A stretch of DNA of 64,000 nt from Thraustochytrium sp. TN22 (Eukaryota > Sar > Bigyra > Thraustochytrida > Thraustochytriidae): positions 1-64,000 of the forward strand of contig JABLUY010000006.1 of assembly GCA_013306675.1 (NCBI GenBank), in the 5' to 3' direction. Made by a program: the position numbers and the translations under genes. Each line of letters opens with the position of its first letter. The stretch's first letter is position 1. Below the pieces are notes generated by a model. It saw nothing but the letters and a program-made list of their open reading frames with translations. It made no database searches and had not been told where the DNA came from. Shown piece by piece: positions 40,724 through 49,694 of this stretch.

Positions 40724-41382
40724 CTACATGTACTTGCTGGACGCCGCGATCACCAAAATCCTGATGAGACCCTGGCCGTTGCTGCGCAGCTTGTTGCGAA
40801 ACGCGGAACCGGCCACAGTCGTCGCGATCAGCTTCTGCAGGATCGCGTGGCACTTCTCGCGGAAGTGCTTCCCGTTGCAGAACATGTCGCGCAGCGTTTC
40901 GTCGTTGGTGATCTCCAGAAAGGATTCCAGCGCGACGACGATACCGGCCATGTTCTTGGAGAGCGCGTCCCAAGCCGGGTCGCCCTCGGTGACCTCGGAA
41001 TCCGCCACCATGAAGAGCATGTAAAGGATGAGAAGCGTCGCCGCACTGGGCACGCGAGTCGTCCGCACGGGCTCCAAAATGGCGAGAAAGAGATGATCGA
41101 GAGAATCGCCGAGGCTCTGCGCCCCCCCCCAGTGCGCGCCTTGGCGGCGTTGACAGCGGCCATCCGGCCGATGGCCTGCGCTGCGCCCGAGACGTACTCT
41201 TTGGTGGCGACCCTCGCGAACTGGCCCTTGGAGAGCTCGCCGGGGATGCCGTTCTCCACAAAGGGCACGCTCTTTGACTCCGAATCAGCGAGGATCTTGT
41301 TGAACCTGACGAACAAGTTGCGTGCGTCACGCGCGGCGGCCGTCATCTCGACGAGGCCGTTCACGGTGAGGAACGCGCTCAC
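40724..41382 (-). CDS. Two overlapping small frames, left-arm copy
   Basis: The proximal frame contains LTVNGLVEMTAAARDARNLF and FVENGIPGELSKGQFARVA. The distal frame contains TRVPSAATLLILYMLFMVAD and ITNDETLRDMFCNGKHFREK and ends SSKYM at 40724. Both look like real helical protein, but they lie in different frames and overlap, so they may be separate genes, a spliced gene or a broken one. Neither is recognised. They are first in the element, behind its terminal leader motif. Confidence 0.4.
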
Positions 41383-41392
41383 GGAATCCCTT

Positions 41393-41420
41393 CATGGTGC
41401 TGGCTCCCAAAAGTCCTCAC
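41393..41420 (-). promoter_or_regulatory. Leader motif, terminal copy
   Basis: 28 bp nearly identical to 37539-37566, placed 10 bp inside the terminal repeat and ending in an ATG on the minus strand. Confidence 0.5.
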
Positions 41421-41430
41421 CCGCGCCTAG

Positions 41431-41446
41431 CCTACTACGAATACCA
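41431..41446 (-). repeat. Right terminal inverted repeat of the left-arm element
   Basis: CCTACTACGAATACCA, the complement of 35288-35303. It is followed by AG and the candidate duplication GAGTC, 250 bp upstream of the ALG6-like start codon. Confidence 0.65.
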
Positions 41447-41702
41447 AGGAGTCCCTGTTTTGATCAAAAGGATGTTTGCTTCGTCGGTGTGGCCGCTGCC
41501 GCAGAAGGTCTTGACAGTGACTCACTGAGTGTGACAGTGTCACTGACTGACAACGAGTTGCAGTGGTGCTGCACGTTGCTCGCTGTCACGGTCTCGTCAC
41601 AGTTCCTTTCAGTCTCGCGGCGGCAAGCGACGAGGCGGCGCGCCGCGCGCGGCTGCGGCGGCTGCGGCGGCGGCAAGAGCGGTAGCGGCGGCGGCCGCGA
41701 GG

Positions 41703-43778
41703 ATGGCGGGGCGCAGGAGAGCGGCGGAGGCGCCGGCGGCGCTGGCCACGGCCATGGACCGCGCGGTCCTGCACAATCCGGTGGTCGTCTCGCTCATCGG
41801 GCTGCTGCTGCGCTGCTCGGTGGGGCTGCACCCACACAGCGGCCAGGGCCGGCCGCCGGCGTACGGGTCGTTCGAGGAGCATCGGCACTTCATGGCCGTC
41901 ACGGTCAACACGCCCGCGGCGACCTGGTACGGCGACGCCGAGGGCCACTGCGCGCTGGAGCGGCCCTTTTGGGGTGAGGGCTGCCTGCGTTACCCGCCGC
42001 TCGCAGCCTACGTGTCCCTGGCCTTTGGCAAGGTGGCGGAGCACCTGCTACCGCGGCTCGTGGGCCCGACCAGCGCGAGCTTCGGCTATGAGGATCAGGA
42101 TGCGCGCGCCTACATGCGTGCGACCGTGCTGCTGAGTGACGTGCTCATCTTCTTCTCGGCATCCTGGCAGTTCTGCCAGCTCTACTACCGGTCCAGCAAG
42201 CACTTTAGAATCACCGACAGGACGCCCAGGACGCCCTCGCAGGCCCGCGCAAAGCGAGCGGCCGTGGCCGTGGCCGCCGCCGCCGCAGCTGCGGCCGCTG
42301 CGGCCGCCGCCTCCGCGTGCAATGGGGGCGGGGACGAGGAAGAGGAAGAGGACACTGCGGACGCGGCCGCTGACAGCTTCGTGCTGTACAGCAGGCCCCC
42401 AGCCTCGCTCCGGCAGCGCGTGGTCAAGGCCGAGGCCGAGGCCGAGGCCGAGGCCGAGACCGAGGCCGCGGCCGCGGCCGCGGCCGACAGCGAGACGGGG
42501 GCCGACGGCGAGCCCTCGCCGGCGCCGGCGCCCGCCGCGACGCGCTGCGCGTCGACGCGCGGGGCGAGCGAGGTATTGGCCGCCTCGAACGGGCCGGTCG
42601 CGCTTGTATCGGAGGTGTTTTTGCTGATCCTGTTGCAGCCCGCCTACGTGCTGGTGGACCACGGGTACTTTCAGTACTCGGTGATCGCCGTGGGCTTGGT
42701 TCTGTGGGCGCTGGTGTTCTGTGCGCGGGGGCGCGCCGGCATGGCGCTGGCAGCGCTCTGCCTTTCGCTCAACTATAACCAGGTGACCTACCACTTCGCG
42801 CCGCCGCTGCTGCTCTTTCTGCTTACGCAGCACCGATCGCGGCCGGTGCTGGCTCGGCTCGCGTACCTCGCGTCGCTGGCCGTCGTGGCGACGGCGGTCT
42901 TTGGCATGCTGTGGTTGCCCCTGTGCGAGGGCTCGGCGGACGCCGCGGACTGCGCCGGAACCGTCCGGCGCATCGTGCGGCGCGTGGCAGCGCTGCGGCA
43001 CGACAAGCTCGGGTCGCCAGCGCTCTGGTCCGTGTACCCACCTCTGGAGCACCTTGCAGACGACCTGCCAGCGCTGTGGACTCGCGGGCTGGGTGTTTTG
43101 TCGACCGTAGTAGGGCTGGCGCCCTCGTGCGTGGACCTCTTGCGGCACCGATCGGCGCCCGGCATTCGTCGGCTCGTCTGGGCGCTCTTCAACAGCTCCC
43201 TGACCTTTGTGCTGCTCGCCACGCGCGTGGACCGCCTGGCGGTTGTGCTGCCGCTCATGCCGGCTGCGCTGCTGGTGGGCGAGGTCCCTGGGCCATCCTG
43301 CTGGTTCTCCGTGGCCGCGGTCTTCTCGCTGTCGCCGGTCCTGGTGCGCGAGCACCTCGGGCTCGCTTACATCGTGTCGACGGGCGTCTTTGTGGCGACC
43401 TGTGCCATTTGCTTCCGCGCAGAGGTCTTTTACCTGCCCCTTCCCTGGATCCGCCCGCCGCCGGACGGCCCGTCGCCGCGCGGCGGCCTGCATGAGGGCA
43501 TGCGCCACGGCATCCGGATGGTGGACGCCACGGCCTTTGTGCGCGGCGGCCTGCTCGCCGCTGCGGCCATTTATTTGCTTGCCGCGTCCACGACGCGGCC
43601 CAGCGACACGCTGGCCTCCAGCTTCTGGCTGCGCGTGCACTACGCGTACGCCTGCTTCTTCCTTTGCCTTGCCTGGGCCTACGGCAATTGGTACCAGCTC
43701 ATGTTGCCGGACGAGCACGGCGATGACCCGCCCGTGCTGGAGGAGCTCGAGGAGCCCGCCCATCTCAAGCACGCCTGA
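41703..43778 (+). CDS. ALG6-family glucosyltransferase-like membrane protein, left-arm copy
   Basis: 691 residues, polytopic. ALG6 adds the first glucose to Man9GlcNAc2-PP-dolichol in the ER. Family marks: SGQGRPPAYG (46-55), RHF...WYGD, YPPLAAY (97-103), and DHGYFQYS, corresponding to DHGHFQYN. It departs from the family at key points. The Asp of YGDFE (D69 in yeast, proposed catalytic base) is Ser56; the Asp of LDYPP is Arg96; HFQYN is YFQYS; the later VHEK motif is absent (TRVDRLAVV). A low-complexity Ala/Glu-rich insertion of about 130 residues (roughly 170-300) lies in a loop. The frame is intact. It may be an enzyme with altered chemistry or a non-catalytic paralogue. An identical copy is at 45733-47808. 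Confidence 0.8.
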   Translation: MAGRRRAAEAPAALATAMDRAVLHNPVVVSLIGLLLRCSVGLHPHSGQGRPPAYGSFEEHRHFMAVTVNTPAATWYGDAEGHCALERPFWGEGCLRYPPLAAYVSLAFGKVAEHLLPRLVGPTSASFGYEDQDARAYMRATVLLSDVLIFFSASWQFCQLYYRSSKHFRITDRTPRTPSQARAKRAAVAVAAAAAAAAAAAAASACNGGGDEEEEEDTADAAADSFVLYSRPPASLRQRVVKAEAEAEAEAETEAAAAAAADSETGADGEPSPAPAPAATRCASTRGASEVLAASNGPVALVSEVFLLILLQPAYVLVDHGYFQYSVIAVGLVLWALVFCARGRAGMALAALCLSLNYNQVTYHFAPPLLLFLLTQHRSRPVLARLAYLASLAVVATAVFGMLWLPLCEGSADAADCAGTVRRIVRRVAALRHDKLGSPALWSVYPPLEHLADDLPALWTRGLGVLSTVVGLAPSCVDLLRHRSAPGIRRLVWALFNSSLTFVLLATRVDRLAVVLPLMPAALLVGEVPGPSCWFSVAAVFSLSPVLVREHLGLAYIVSTGVFVATCAICFRAEVFYLPLPWIRPPPDGPSPRGGLHEGMRHGIRMVDATAFVRGGLLAAAAIYLLAASTTRPSDTLASSFWLRVHYAYACFFLCLAWAYGNWYQLMLPDEHGDDPPVLEELEEPAHLKHA

Positions 43779-44149
43779 CGACGACGTGTGCCTGTACGTC
43801 AAGGGACTAAATCGAGGCCTGAGGTTGACAGCTCAGGCAGCGGGCCGGCGCGAAAGGAAAGCCAGGGTCGCGCGTGGGGCGCAATGGGCATAAATCAGCA
43901 AGGAGCTGCCCGTCCGCCGTCTGCCGTCAGCTCGGTCCTGTGGTCCTGTGACGCAAAACCAAGTTGAAAACATGACGAATAAAGATGAGTGCATTTTCAC
44001 GCGGGGCTGTGGTAGGGTAGTAGGTTACGAATAGTTTAGCAGGTGGGCAGGTAGGTTTGGTTGGCATACAGACAGAACAGGACGGGGTGGGTGGGAGAGA
44101 TGGACTCCGAGAGCGAAGAAGAACAAGAAGAAAAAGGCGGCCACGAGGC

Positions 44150-44578
44150 TCACAGCTTGGAGCGCAGCTGCTTCTCCGCAAGGAGAGCAATAGGCACCGA
44201 GACCGCCACGGTGATGACCAGGCGCTCAAGGTAGCGGTTGGTCTCCTCGAGCTCCTCGTTGCGCAGCTCTGCGAGGCGCGCCTTGCGCCACTCGAGCGTT
44301 ACGCGGTCGAGTTCCTCGCGCAGCGAGCGCACCTCCTCCTTCTTGCGCTCAATGTCGTCCTGCCAGGCCGACTGCGCTTGCTGCAGCGACTGGAAGCGCG
44401 CCAGCTGCGCCTCGTACAGCCTGCGCAGCTTCTCATAGTTGCCCTGTTCCCGGTTCAGGTCCTCCGACACCTGCGACATCTTCTGCCGGTAGTGCGACGT
44501 CGCGCGCCGCATCTGCTCCAGCTGCTCGCGCAGCTCCGCCTGCAGCACCAGGTCCGCCGTCACCACGCCGTCCTCCAT
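44150..44578 (-). CDS. Tail-anchored coiled-coil protein, left-arm copy
   Basis: 142 residues, starting MEDGVVTADLVLQAELREQL. Residues 10-115 are a continuous coiled coil. Residues about 118-135 are a hydrophobic segment (LVITVAVSVPIALLA) followed by a short basic tail (EKQLRSKL), the layout of a tail-anchored membrane protein. No family recognised; a tether or SNARE-like adaptor role would be speculation. The ATG is 178 bp from the palindrome centre. Confidence 0.75.
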   Translation of the reverse strand: MEDGVVTADLVLQAELREQLEQMRRATSHYRQKMSQVSEDLNREQGNYEKLRRLYEAQLARFQSLQQAQSAWQDDIERKKEEVRSLREELDRVTLEWRKARLAELRNEELEETNRYLERLVITVAVSVPIALLAEKQLRSKL

Positions 44579-44932
44579 CCTGCCGCGCCGCGCCGCGCTG
44601 TGCCGCGCTGCGCCGCGCTGCGCCGCGCTGCGCCGCGCACGCCCGAGCTCCCCGGGACCCAACCGCTGTCGCGCCCAAGCGCAAGCTTTGGCCCCGCCTG
44701 CTTCCTCCTCTTTTCCCCTCCCTCGCCCTCTTTCTCTTTCTCTCTCTCTCTCGCGCGCGAGAGAGAGAGAGAAAGAGAAAGAGGGCGAGGGAGGGGAAAA
44801 GAGGAGGAAGCAGGCGGGGCCAAAGCTTGCGCTTGGGCGCGACAGCGGTTGGGTCCCGGGGAGCTCGGGCGTGCGCGGCGCAGCGCGGCGCAGCGCGGCG
44901 CAGCGCGGCACAGCGCGGCGCGGCGCGGCAGG
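44579..44932. promoter_or_regulatory. Perfectly palindromic divergent promoter region
   Basis: 354 bp between two identical divergent ATGs, made of one leader joined to its own reverse complement. It contains a CGCGC centre, CT/GA runs and GCGCAGCGCG repeats next to each start codon. Both gene copies must share identical promoter DNA. Confidence 0.7.
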
Positions 44933-45361
44933 ATGGAGGACGGCGTGGTGACGGCGGACCTGGTGCTGCAGGCGGAGCTGCGCGAGCAGCTGGAGCAGAT
45001 GCGGCGCGCGACGTCGCACTACCGGCAGAAGATGTCGCAGGTGTCGGAGGACCTGAACCGGGAACAGGGCAACTATGAGAAGCTGCGCAGGCTGTACGAG
45101 GCGCAGCTGGCGCGCTTCCAGTCGCTGCAGCAAGCGCAGTCGGCCTGGCAGGACGACATTGAGCGCAAGAAGGAGGAGGTGCGCTCGCTGCGCGAGGAAC
45201 TCGACCGCGTAACGCTCGAGTGGCGCAAGGCGCGCCTCGCAGAGCTGCGCAACGAGGAGCTCGAGGAGACCAACCGCTACCTTGAGCGCCTGGTCATCAC
45301 CGTGGCGGTCTCGGTGCCTATTGCTCTCCTTGCGGAGAAGCAGCTGCGCTCCAAGCTGTGA
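44933..45361 (+). CDS. Tail-anchored coiled-coil protein, right-arm copy
   Basis: Identical to the protein at 44150-44578, on the opposite strand. A longer frame running from 44057 through the centre is only the antisense of the other copy joined to this gene, so the ATG at 44933 is preferred. The 371 bp to 45733 holds the convergent 3' ends and no gene. Confidence 0.75.
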   Translation: MEDGVVTADLVLQAELREQLEQMRRATSHYRQKMSQVSEDLNREQGNYEKLRRLYEAQLARFQSLQQAQSAWQDDIERKKEEVRSLREELDRVTLEWRKARLAELRNEELEETNRYLERLVITVAVSVPIALLAEKQLRSKL

Positions 45362-45732
45362 GCCTCGTGGCCGCCTTTTTCTTCTTGTTCTTCTTCGCTC
45401 TCGGAGTCCATCTCTCCCACCCACCCCGTCCTGTTCTGTCTGTATGCCAACCAAACCTACCTGCCCACCTGCTAAACTATTCGTAACCTACTACCCTACC
45501 ACAGCCCCGCGTGAAAATGCACTCATCTTTATTCGTCATGTTTTCAACTTGGTTTTGCGTCACAGGACCACAGGACCGAGCTGACGGCAGACGGCGGACG
45601 GGCAGCTCCTTGCTGATTTATGCCCATTGCGCCCCACGCGCGACCCTGGCTTTCCTTTCGCGCCGGCCCGCTGCCTGAGCTGTCAACCTCAGGCCTCGAT
45701 TTAGTCCCTTGACGTACAGGCACACGTCGTCG

Positions 45733-47808
45733 TCAGGCGTGCTTGAGATGGGCGGGCTCCTCGAGCTCCTCCAGCACGGGCGGGTCATCGCCGTGCTCGT
45801 CCGGCAACATGAGCTGGTACCAATTGCCGTAGGCCCAGGCAAGGCAAAGGAAGAAGCAGGCGTACGCGTAGTGCACGCGCAGCCAGAAGCTGGAGGCCAG
45901 CGTGTCGCTGGGCCGCGTCGTGGACGCGGCAAGCAAATAAATGGCCGCAGCGGCGAGCAGGCCGCCGCGCACAAAGGCCGTGGCGTCCACCATCCGGATG
46001 CCGTGGCGCATGCCCTCATGCAGGCCGCCGCGCGGCGACGGGCCGTCCGGCGGCGGGCGGATCCAGGGAAGGGGCAGGTAAAAGACCTCTGCGCGGAAGC
46101 AAATGGCACAGGTCGCCACAAAGACGCCCGTCGACACGATGTAAGCGAGCCCGAGGTGCTCGCGCACCAGGACCGGCGACAGCGAGAAGACCGCGGCCAC
46201 GGAGAACCAGCAGGATGGCCCAGGGACCTCGCCCACCAGCAGCGCAGCCGGCATGAGCGGCAGCACAACCGCCAGGCGGTCCACGCGCGTGGCGAGCAGC
46301 ACAAAGGTCAGGGAGCTGTTGAAGAGCGCCCAGACGAGCCGACGAATGCCGGGCGCCGATCGGTGCCGCAAGAGGTCCACGCACGAGGGCGCCAGCCCTA
46401 CTACGGTCGACAAAACACCCAGCCCGCGAGTCCACAGCGCTGGCAGGTCGTCTGCAAGGTGCTCCAGAGGTGGGTACACGGACCAGAGCGCTGGCGACCC
46501 GAGCTTGTCGTGCCGCAGCGCTGCCACGCGCCGCACGATGCGCCGGACGGTTCCGGCGCAGTCCGCGGCGTCCGCCGAGCCCTCGCACAGGGGCAACCAC
46601 AGCATGCCAAAGACCGCCGTCGCCACGACGGCCAGCGACGCGAGGTACGCGAGCCGAGCCAGCACCGGCCGCGATCGGTGCTGCGTAAGCAGAAAGAGCA
46701 GCAGCGGCGGCGCGAAGTGGTAGGTCACCTGGTTATAGTTGAGCGAAAGGCAGAGCGCTGCCAGCGCCATGCCGGCGCGCCCCCGCGCACAGAACACCAG
46801 CGCCCACAGAACCAAGCCCACGGCGATCACCGAGTACTGAAAGTACCCGTGGTCCACCAGCACGTAGGCGGGCTGCAACAGGATCAGCAAAAACACCTCC
46901 GATACAAGCGCGACCGGCCCGTTCGAGGCGGCCAATACCTCGCTCGCCCCGCGCGTCGACGCGCAGCGCGTCGCGGCGGGCGCCGGCGCCGGCGAGGGCT
47001 CGCCGTCGGCCCCCGTCTCGCTGTCGGCCGCGGCCGCGGCCGCGGCCTCGGTCTCGGCCTCGGCCTCGGCCTCGGCCTCGGCCTTGACCACGCGCTGCCG
47101 GAGCGAGGCTGGGGGCCTGCTGTACAGCACGAAGCTGTCAGCGGCCGCGTCCGCAGTGTCCTCTTCCTCTTCCTCGTCCCCGCCCCCATTGCACGCGGAG
47201 GCGGCGGCCGCAGCGGCCGCAGCTGCGGCGGCGGCGGCCACGGCCACGGCCGCTCGCTTTGCGCGGGCCTGCGAGGGCGTCCTGGGCGTCCTGTCGGTGA
47301 TTCTAAAGTGCTTGCTGGACCGGTAGTAGAGCTGGCAGAACTGCCAGGATGCCGAGAAGAAGATGAGCACGTCACTCAGCAGCACGGTCGCACGCATGTA
47401 GGCGCGCGCATCCTGATCCTCATAGCCGAAGCTCGCGCTGGTCGGGCCCACGAGCCGCGGTAGCAGGTGCTCCGCCACCTTGCCAAAGGCCAGGGACACG
47501 TAGGCTGCGAGCGGCGGGTAACGCAGGCAGCCCTCACCCCAAAAGGGCCGCTCCAGCGCGCAGTGGCCCTCGGCGTCGCCGTACCAGGTCGCCGCGGGCG
47601 TGTTGACCGTGACGGCCATGAAGTGCCGATGCTCCTCGAACGACCCGTACGCCGGCGGCCGGCCCTGGCCGCTGTGTGGGTGCAGCCCCACCGAGCAGCG
47701 CAGCAGCAGCCCGATGAGCGAGACGACCACCGGATTGTGCAGGACCGCGCGGTCCATGGCCGTGGCCAGCGCCGCCGGCGCCTCCGCCGCTCTCCTGCGC
47801 CCCGCCAT
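45733..47808 (-). CDS. ALG6-family glucosyltransferase-like membrane protein, right-arm copy
   Basis: Identical 691-residue product to the gene at 41703-43778, including the same substitutions at expected active-site positions and the same repeat lengths in the Ala/Glu insertion. Confidence 0.8.
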   Translation of the reverse strand: MAGRRRAAEAPAALATAMDRAVLHNPVVVSLIGLLLRCSVGLHPHSGQGRPPAYGSFEEHRHFMAVTVNTPAATWYGDAEGHCALERPFWGEGCLRYPPLAAYVSLAFGKVAEHLLPRLVGPTSASFGYEDQDARAYMRATVLLSDVLIFFSASWQFCQLYYRSSKHFRITDRTPRTPSQARAKRAAVAVAAAAAAAAAAAAASACNGGGDEEEEEDTADAAADSFVLYSRPPASLRQRVVKAEAEAEAEAETEAAAAAAADSETGADGEPSPAPAPAATRCASTRGASEVLAASNGPVALVSEVFLLILLQPAYVLVDHGYFQYSVIAVGLVLWALVFCARGRAGMALAALCLSLNYNQVTYHFAPPLLLFLLTQHRSRPVLARLAYLASLAVVATAVFGMLWLPLCEGSADAADCAGTVRRIVRRVAALRHDKLGSPALWSVYPPLEHLADDLPALWTRGLGVLSTVVGLAPSCVDLLRHRSAPGIRRLVWALFNSSLTFVLLATRVDRLAVVLPLMPAALLVGEVPGPSCWFSVAAVFSLSPVLVREHLGLAYIVSTGVFVATCAICFRAEVFYLPLPWIRPPPDGPSPRGGLHEGMRHGIRMVDATAFVRGGLLAAAAIYLLAASTTRPSDTLASSFWLRVHYAYACFFLCLAWAYGNWYQLMLPDEHGDDPPVLEELEEPAHLKHA

Positions 47809-48090
47809 CCTCGCGGCCGCCGCCGCTACCGCTCTTGCCGCCGCCGCAGCCGCCGCAGCCGCGCGCGGCGCGCCGCCTCGTCGCTTGCCGCCGCGAGACT
47901 GAAAGGAACTGTGACGAGACCGTGACAGCGAGCAACGTGCAGCACCACTGCAACTCGTTGTCAGTCAGTGACACTGTCACACTCAGTGAGTCACTGTCAA
48001 GACCTTCTGCGGCAGCGGCCACACCGACGAAGCAAACATCCTTTTGATCAAAACAGGGACTCCTTGGTATTCGTAGTAGGCTAGGCGCGG

Positions 48091-48118
48091 GTGAGGACTT
48101 TTGGGAGCCAGCACCATG
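48091..48118 (+). promoter_or_regulatory. Leader motif, terminal copy (right arm)
   Basis: Mirror of 41393-41420; same sequence and same position before an ATG at 48116. Confidence 0.5.
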
Positions 48119-48128
48119 AAGGGATTCC

Positions 48129-48787
48129 GTGAGCGCGTTCCTCACCGTGAACGGCCTCGTCGAGATGACGGCCGCCGCGCGTGACGCACGCAACTTGTTC
48201 GTCAGGTTCAACAAGATCCTCGCTGATTCGGAGTCAAAGAGCGTGCCCTTTGTGGAGAACGGCATCCCCGGCGAGCTCTCCAAGGGCCAGTTCGCGAGGG
48301 TCGCCACCAAAGAGTACGTCTCGGGCGCAGCGCAGGCCATCGGCCGGATGGCCGCTGTCAACGCCGCCAAGGCGCGCACTGGGGGGGGGCGCAGAGCCTC
48401 GGCGATTCTCTCGATCATCTCTTTCTCGCCATTTTGGAGCCCGTGCGGACGACTCGCGTGCCCAGTGCGGCGACGCTTCTCATCCTTTACATGCTCTTCA
48501 TGGTGGCGGATTCCGAGGTCACCGAGGGCGACCCGGCTTGGGACGCGCTCTCCAAGAACATGGCCGGTATCGTCGTCGCGCTGGAATCCTTTCTGGAGAT
48601 CACCAACGACGAAACGCTGCGCGACATGTTCTGCAACGGGAAGCACTTCCGCGAGAAGTGCCACGCGATCCTGCAGAAGCTGATCGCGACGACTGTGGCC
48701 GGTTCCGCGTTTCGCAACAAGCTGCGCAGCAACGGCCAGGGTCTCATCAGGATTTTGGTGATCGCGGCGTCCAGCAAGTACATGTAG
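48129..48787 (+). CDS. Two overlapping small frames, right-arm copy
   Basis: Mirror of 40724-41382 with identical sequence; same reservations about start and frame. Ends SSKYM at 48787. Confidence 0.4.
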
Positions 48788-48916
48788 GCTAGAAGGAGGC
48801 CGCCCCGGCGATCCTCAATCTGCTTTTTCGCGACGCTTGCGAACAGCCCGTCCCGAAGGCGCCGACCAAGGCGCGCGCCGGCCCGGGCGAGCTCACGGTG
48901 ACCATCAACTTCCCTG

Positions 48917-49375
48917 GTGGCACAGTCTCCAAGCCAGTGGAGTCCTTTGACCGTCTGCTTCGGTGGGCTCGTCATCGATGCGCCCGACCGTCACACGGGC
49001 AAGCGTTTCTTCGCACATTGTCTTCGCATCAACCGCAGGGGCTCCATTTGGGAGATCAGCTCGACGAACGTGCTCATGGACCTCCACGCGCTTGCCGTCA
49101 AGCACGGCGTCGCGCAGCTCGCGTGTGCCTACGAGGAAGAGCTGCTCGCCGTTTTGGAGGACGACGACGGCGCGGCTCTGCGCCACCTCCTGGATCTTCG
49201 CCACATGGAGCAGACAGCCCGCCTCCAGGCCGCTTGCAAGGCGATGCTCTGCGCGAAGCACGCCGCCAATCGCCCCTTCGTGCACCTACGCAGAGACTTC
49301 TGGGCGGCCCGGGCGCCCGTGCGTGCCCTGGGCCTGCCCAGCCTGGACATCGACGTGCTCTCTGACGAGCTCTGA
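48917..49375 (+). CDS. Small BTB/BACK-like helical protein, right-arm copy (start unresolved)
   Basis: Mirror of 40136-40594; identical sequence. The frame opens just upstream of 48917 without an ATG. Confidence 0.4.
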   Translation: MAQSPSQWSPLTVCFGGLVIDAPDRHTGKRFFAHCLRINRRGSIWEISSTNVLMDLHALAVKHGVAQLACAYEEELLAVLEDDDGAALRHLLDLRHMEQTARLQAACKAMLCAKHAANRPFVHLRRDFWAARAPVRALGLPSLDIDVLSDEL

Positions 49376-49440
49376 CGAAATCGCCGAGGCGTTCTCGACT
49401 CTACACATGCTACGCGAGAGCGAGAGCCTCTCTGGCACCA

Positions 49441-49500
49441 CGGCCACGCACGGCCACGCACGGCCACGCACGGCCACGCACGGCCACGCACGGCCACGCA
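49441..49500. repeat. CGGCCACGCA decanucleotide repeat, six copies (right arm)
   Basis: Mirror of 40011-40070 with the same copy number and no sequence differences. Confidence 0.95.
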
Positions 49501-49694
49501 AGGCCACGGCCAACGCGGTCTCGCGCGGTCTCGCTATCTTTTGGGGGGTCTCGCCGGTGCCACCACCACTCGGGCGGCCCTACTTTTAGGAGTAGTTCCA
49601 CTGTCGCTGTCGCTGTTAGCTTGCGGTGACGGTCGGGTCGGCCCGGGCTGGGCTGGTTGTAGTTCCGCAGAAAGCGCGGGGGCAGCATACCGCA

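Larger units (their letters stand above)
35286..41448 (-). mobile_element. Unclassified 6.2-kb element with terminal inverted repeats, left copy
   Basis: Bounded by perfect 16-bp inverted repeats (TGGTATTCGTAGTAGG at 35288-35303, its complement at 41431-41446). A second shared inner block (TGAGGACTT) lies in mirrored position. GAGTC occurs just outside both ends (35281-35285 and 41449-41453), a candidate 5-bp target duplication. All internal genes run on the minus strand: two overlapping small frames, a small BTB-like protein, a 731-residue protein, a 54-residue frame and a frame-changing acidic/Cys-rich region. I see no transposase, integrase, polymerase or reverse transcriptase motif, so the class is unknown and the mobile nature is inferred from the ends. 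It sits between GME and the ALG6-like gene. Confidence 0.55.
36655..44755 (+). repeat. Left arm of a spacerless 16-kb palindrome
   Basis: Every base I compared from 37088 to 44755 has its complement at 89511 minus its position, including intergenic DNA and microsatellites. Between 36655 and 37087 homology continues with roughly one difference per 10-20 bases and small indels, then stops. The arm contains the element (most of it), the ALG6-like gene and the tail-anchored gene. Confidence 0.95.

Noticed and set aside
44057-45454. Pair of mirrored 434-residue frames crossing the palindrome centre
   Set aside because: Each is the antisense of one tail-anchored gene joined to the sense of the other; the real starts are at 44578 and 44933.
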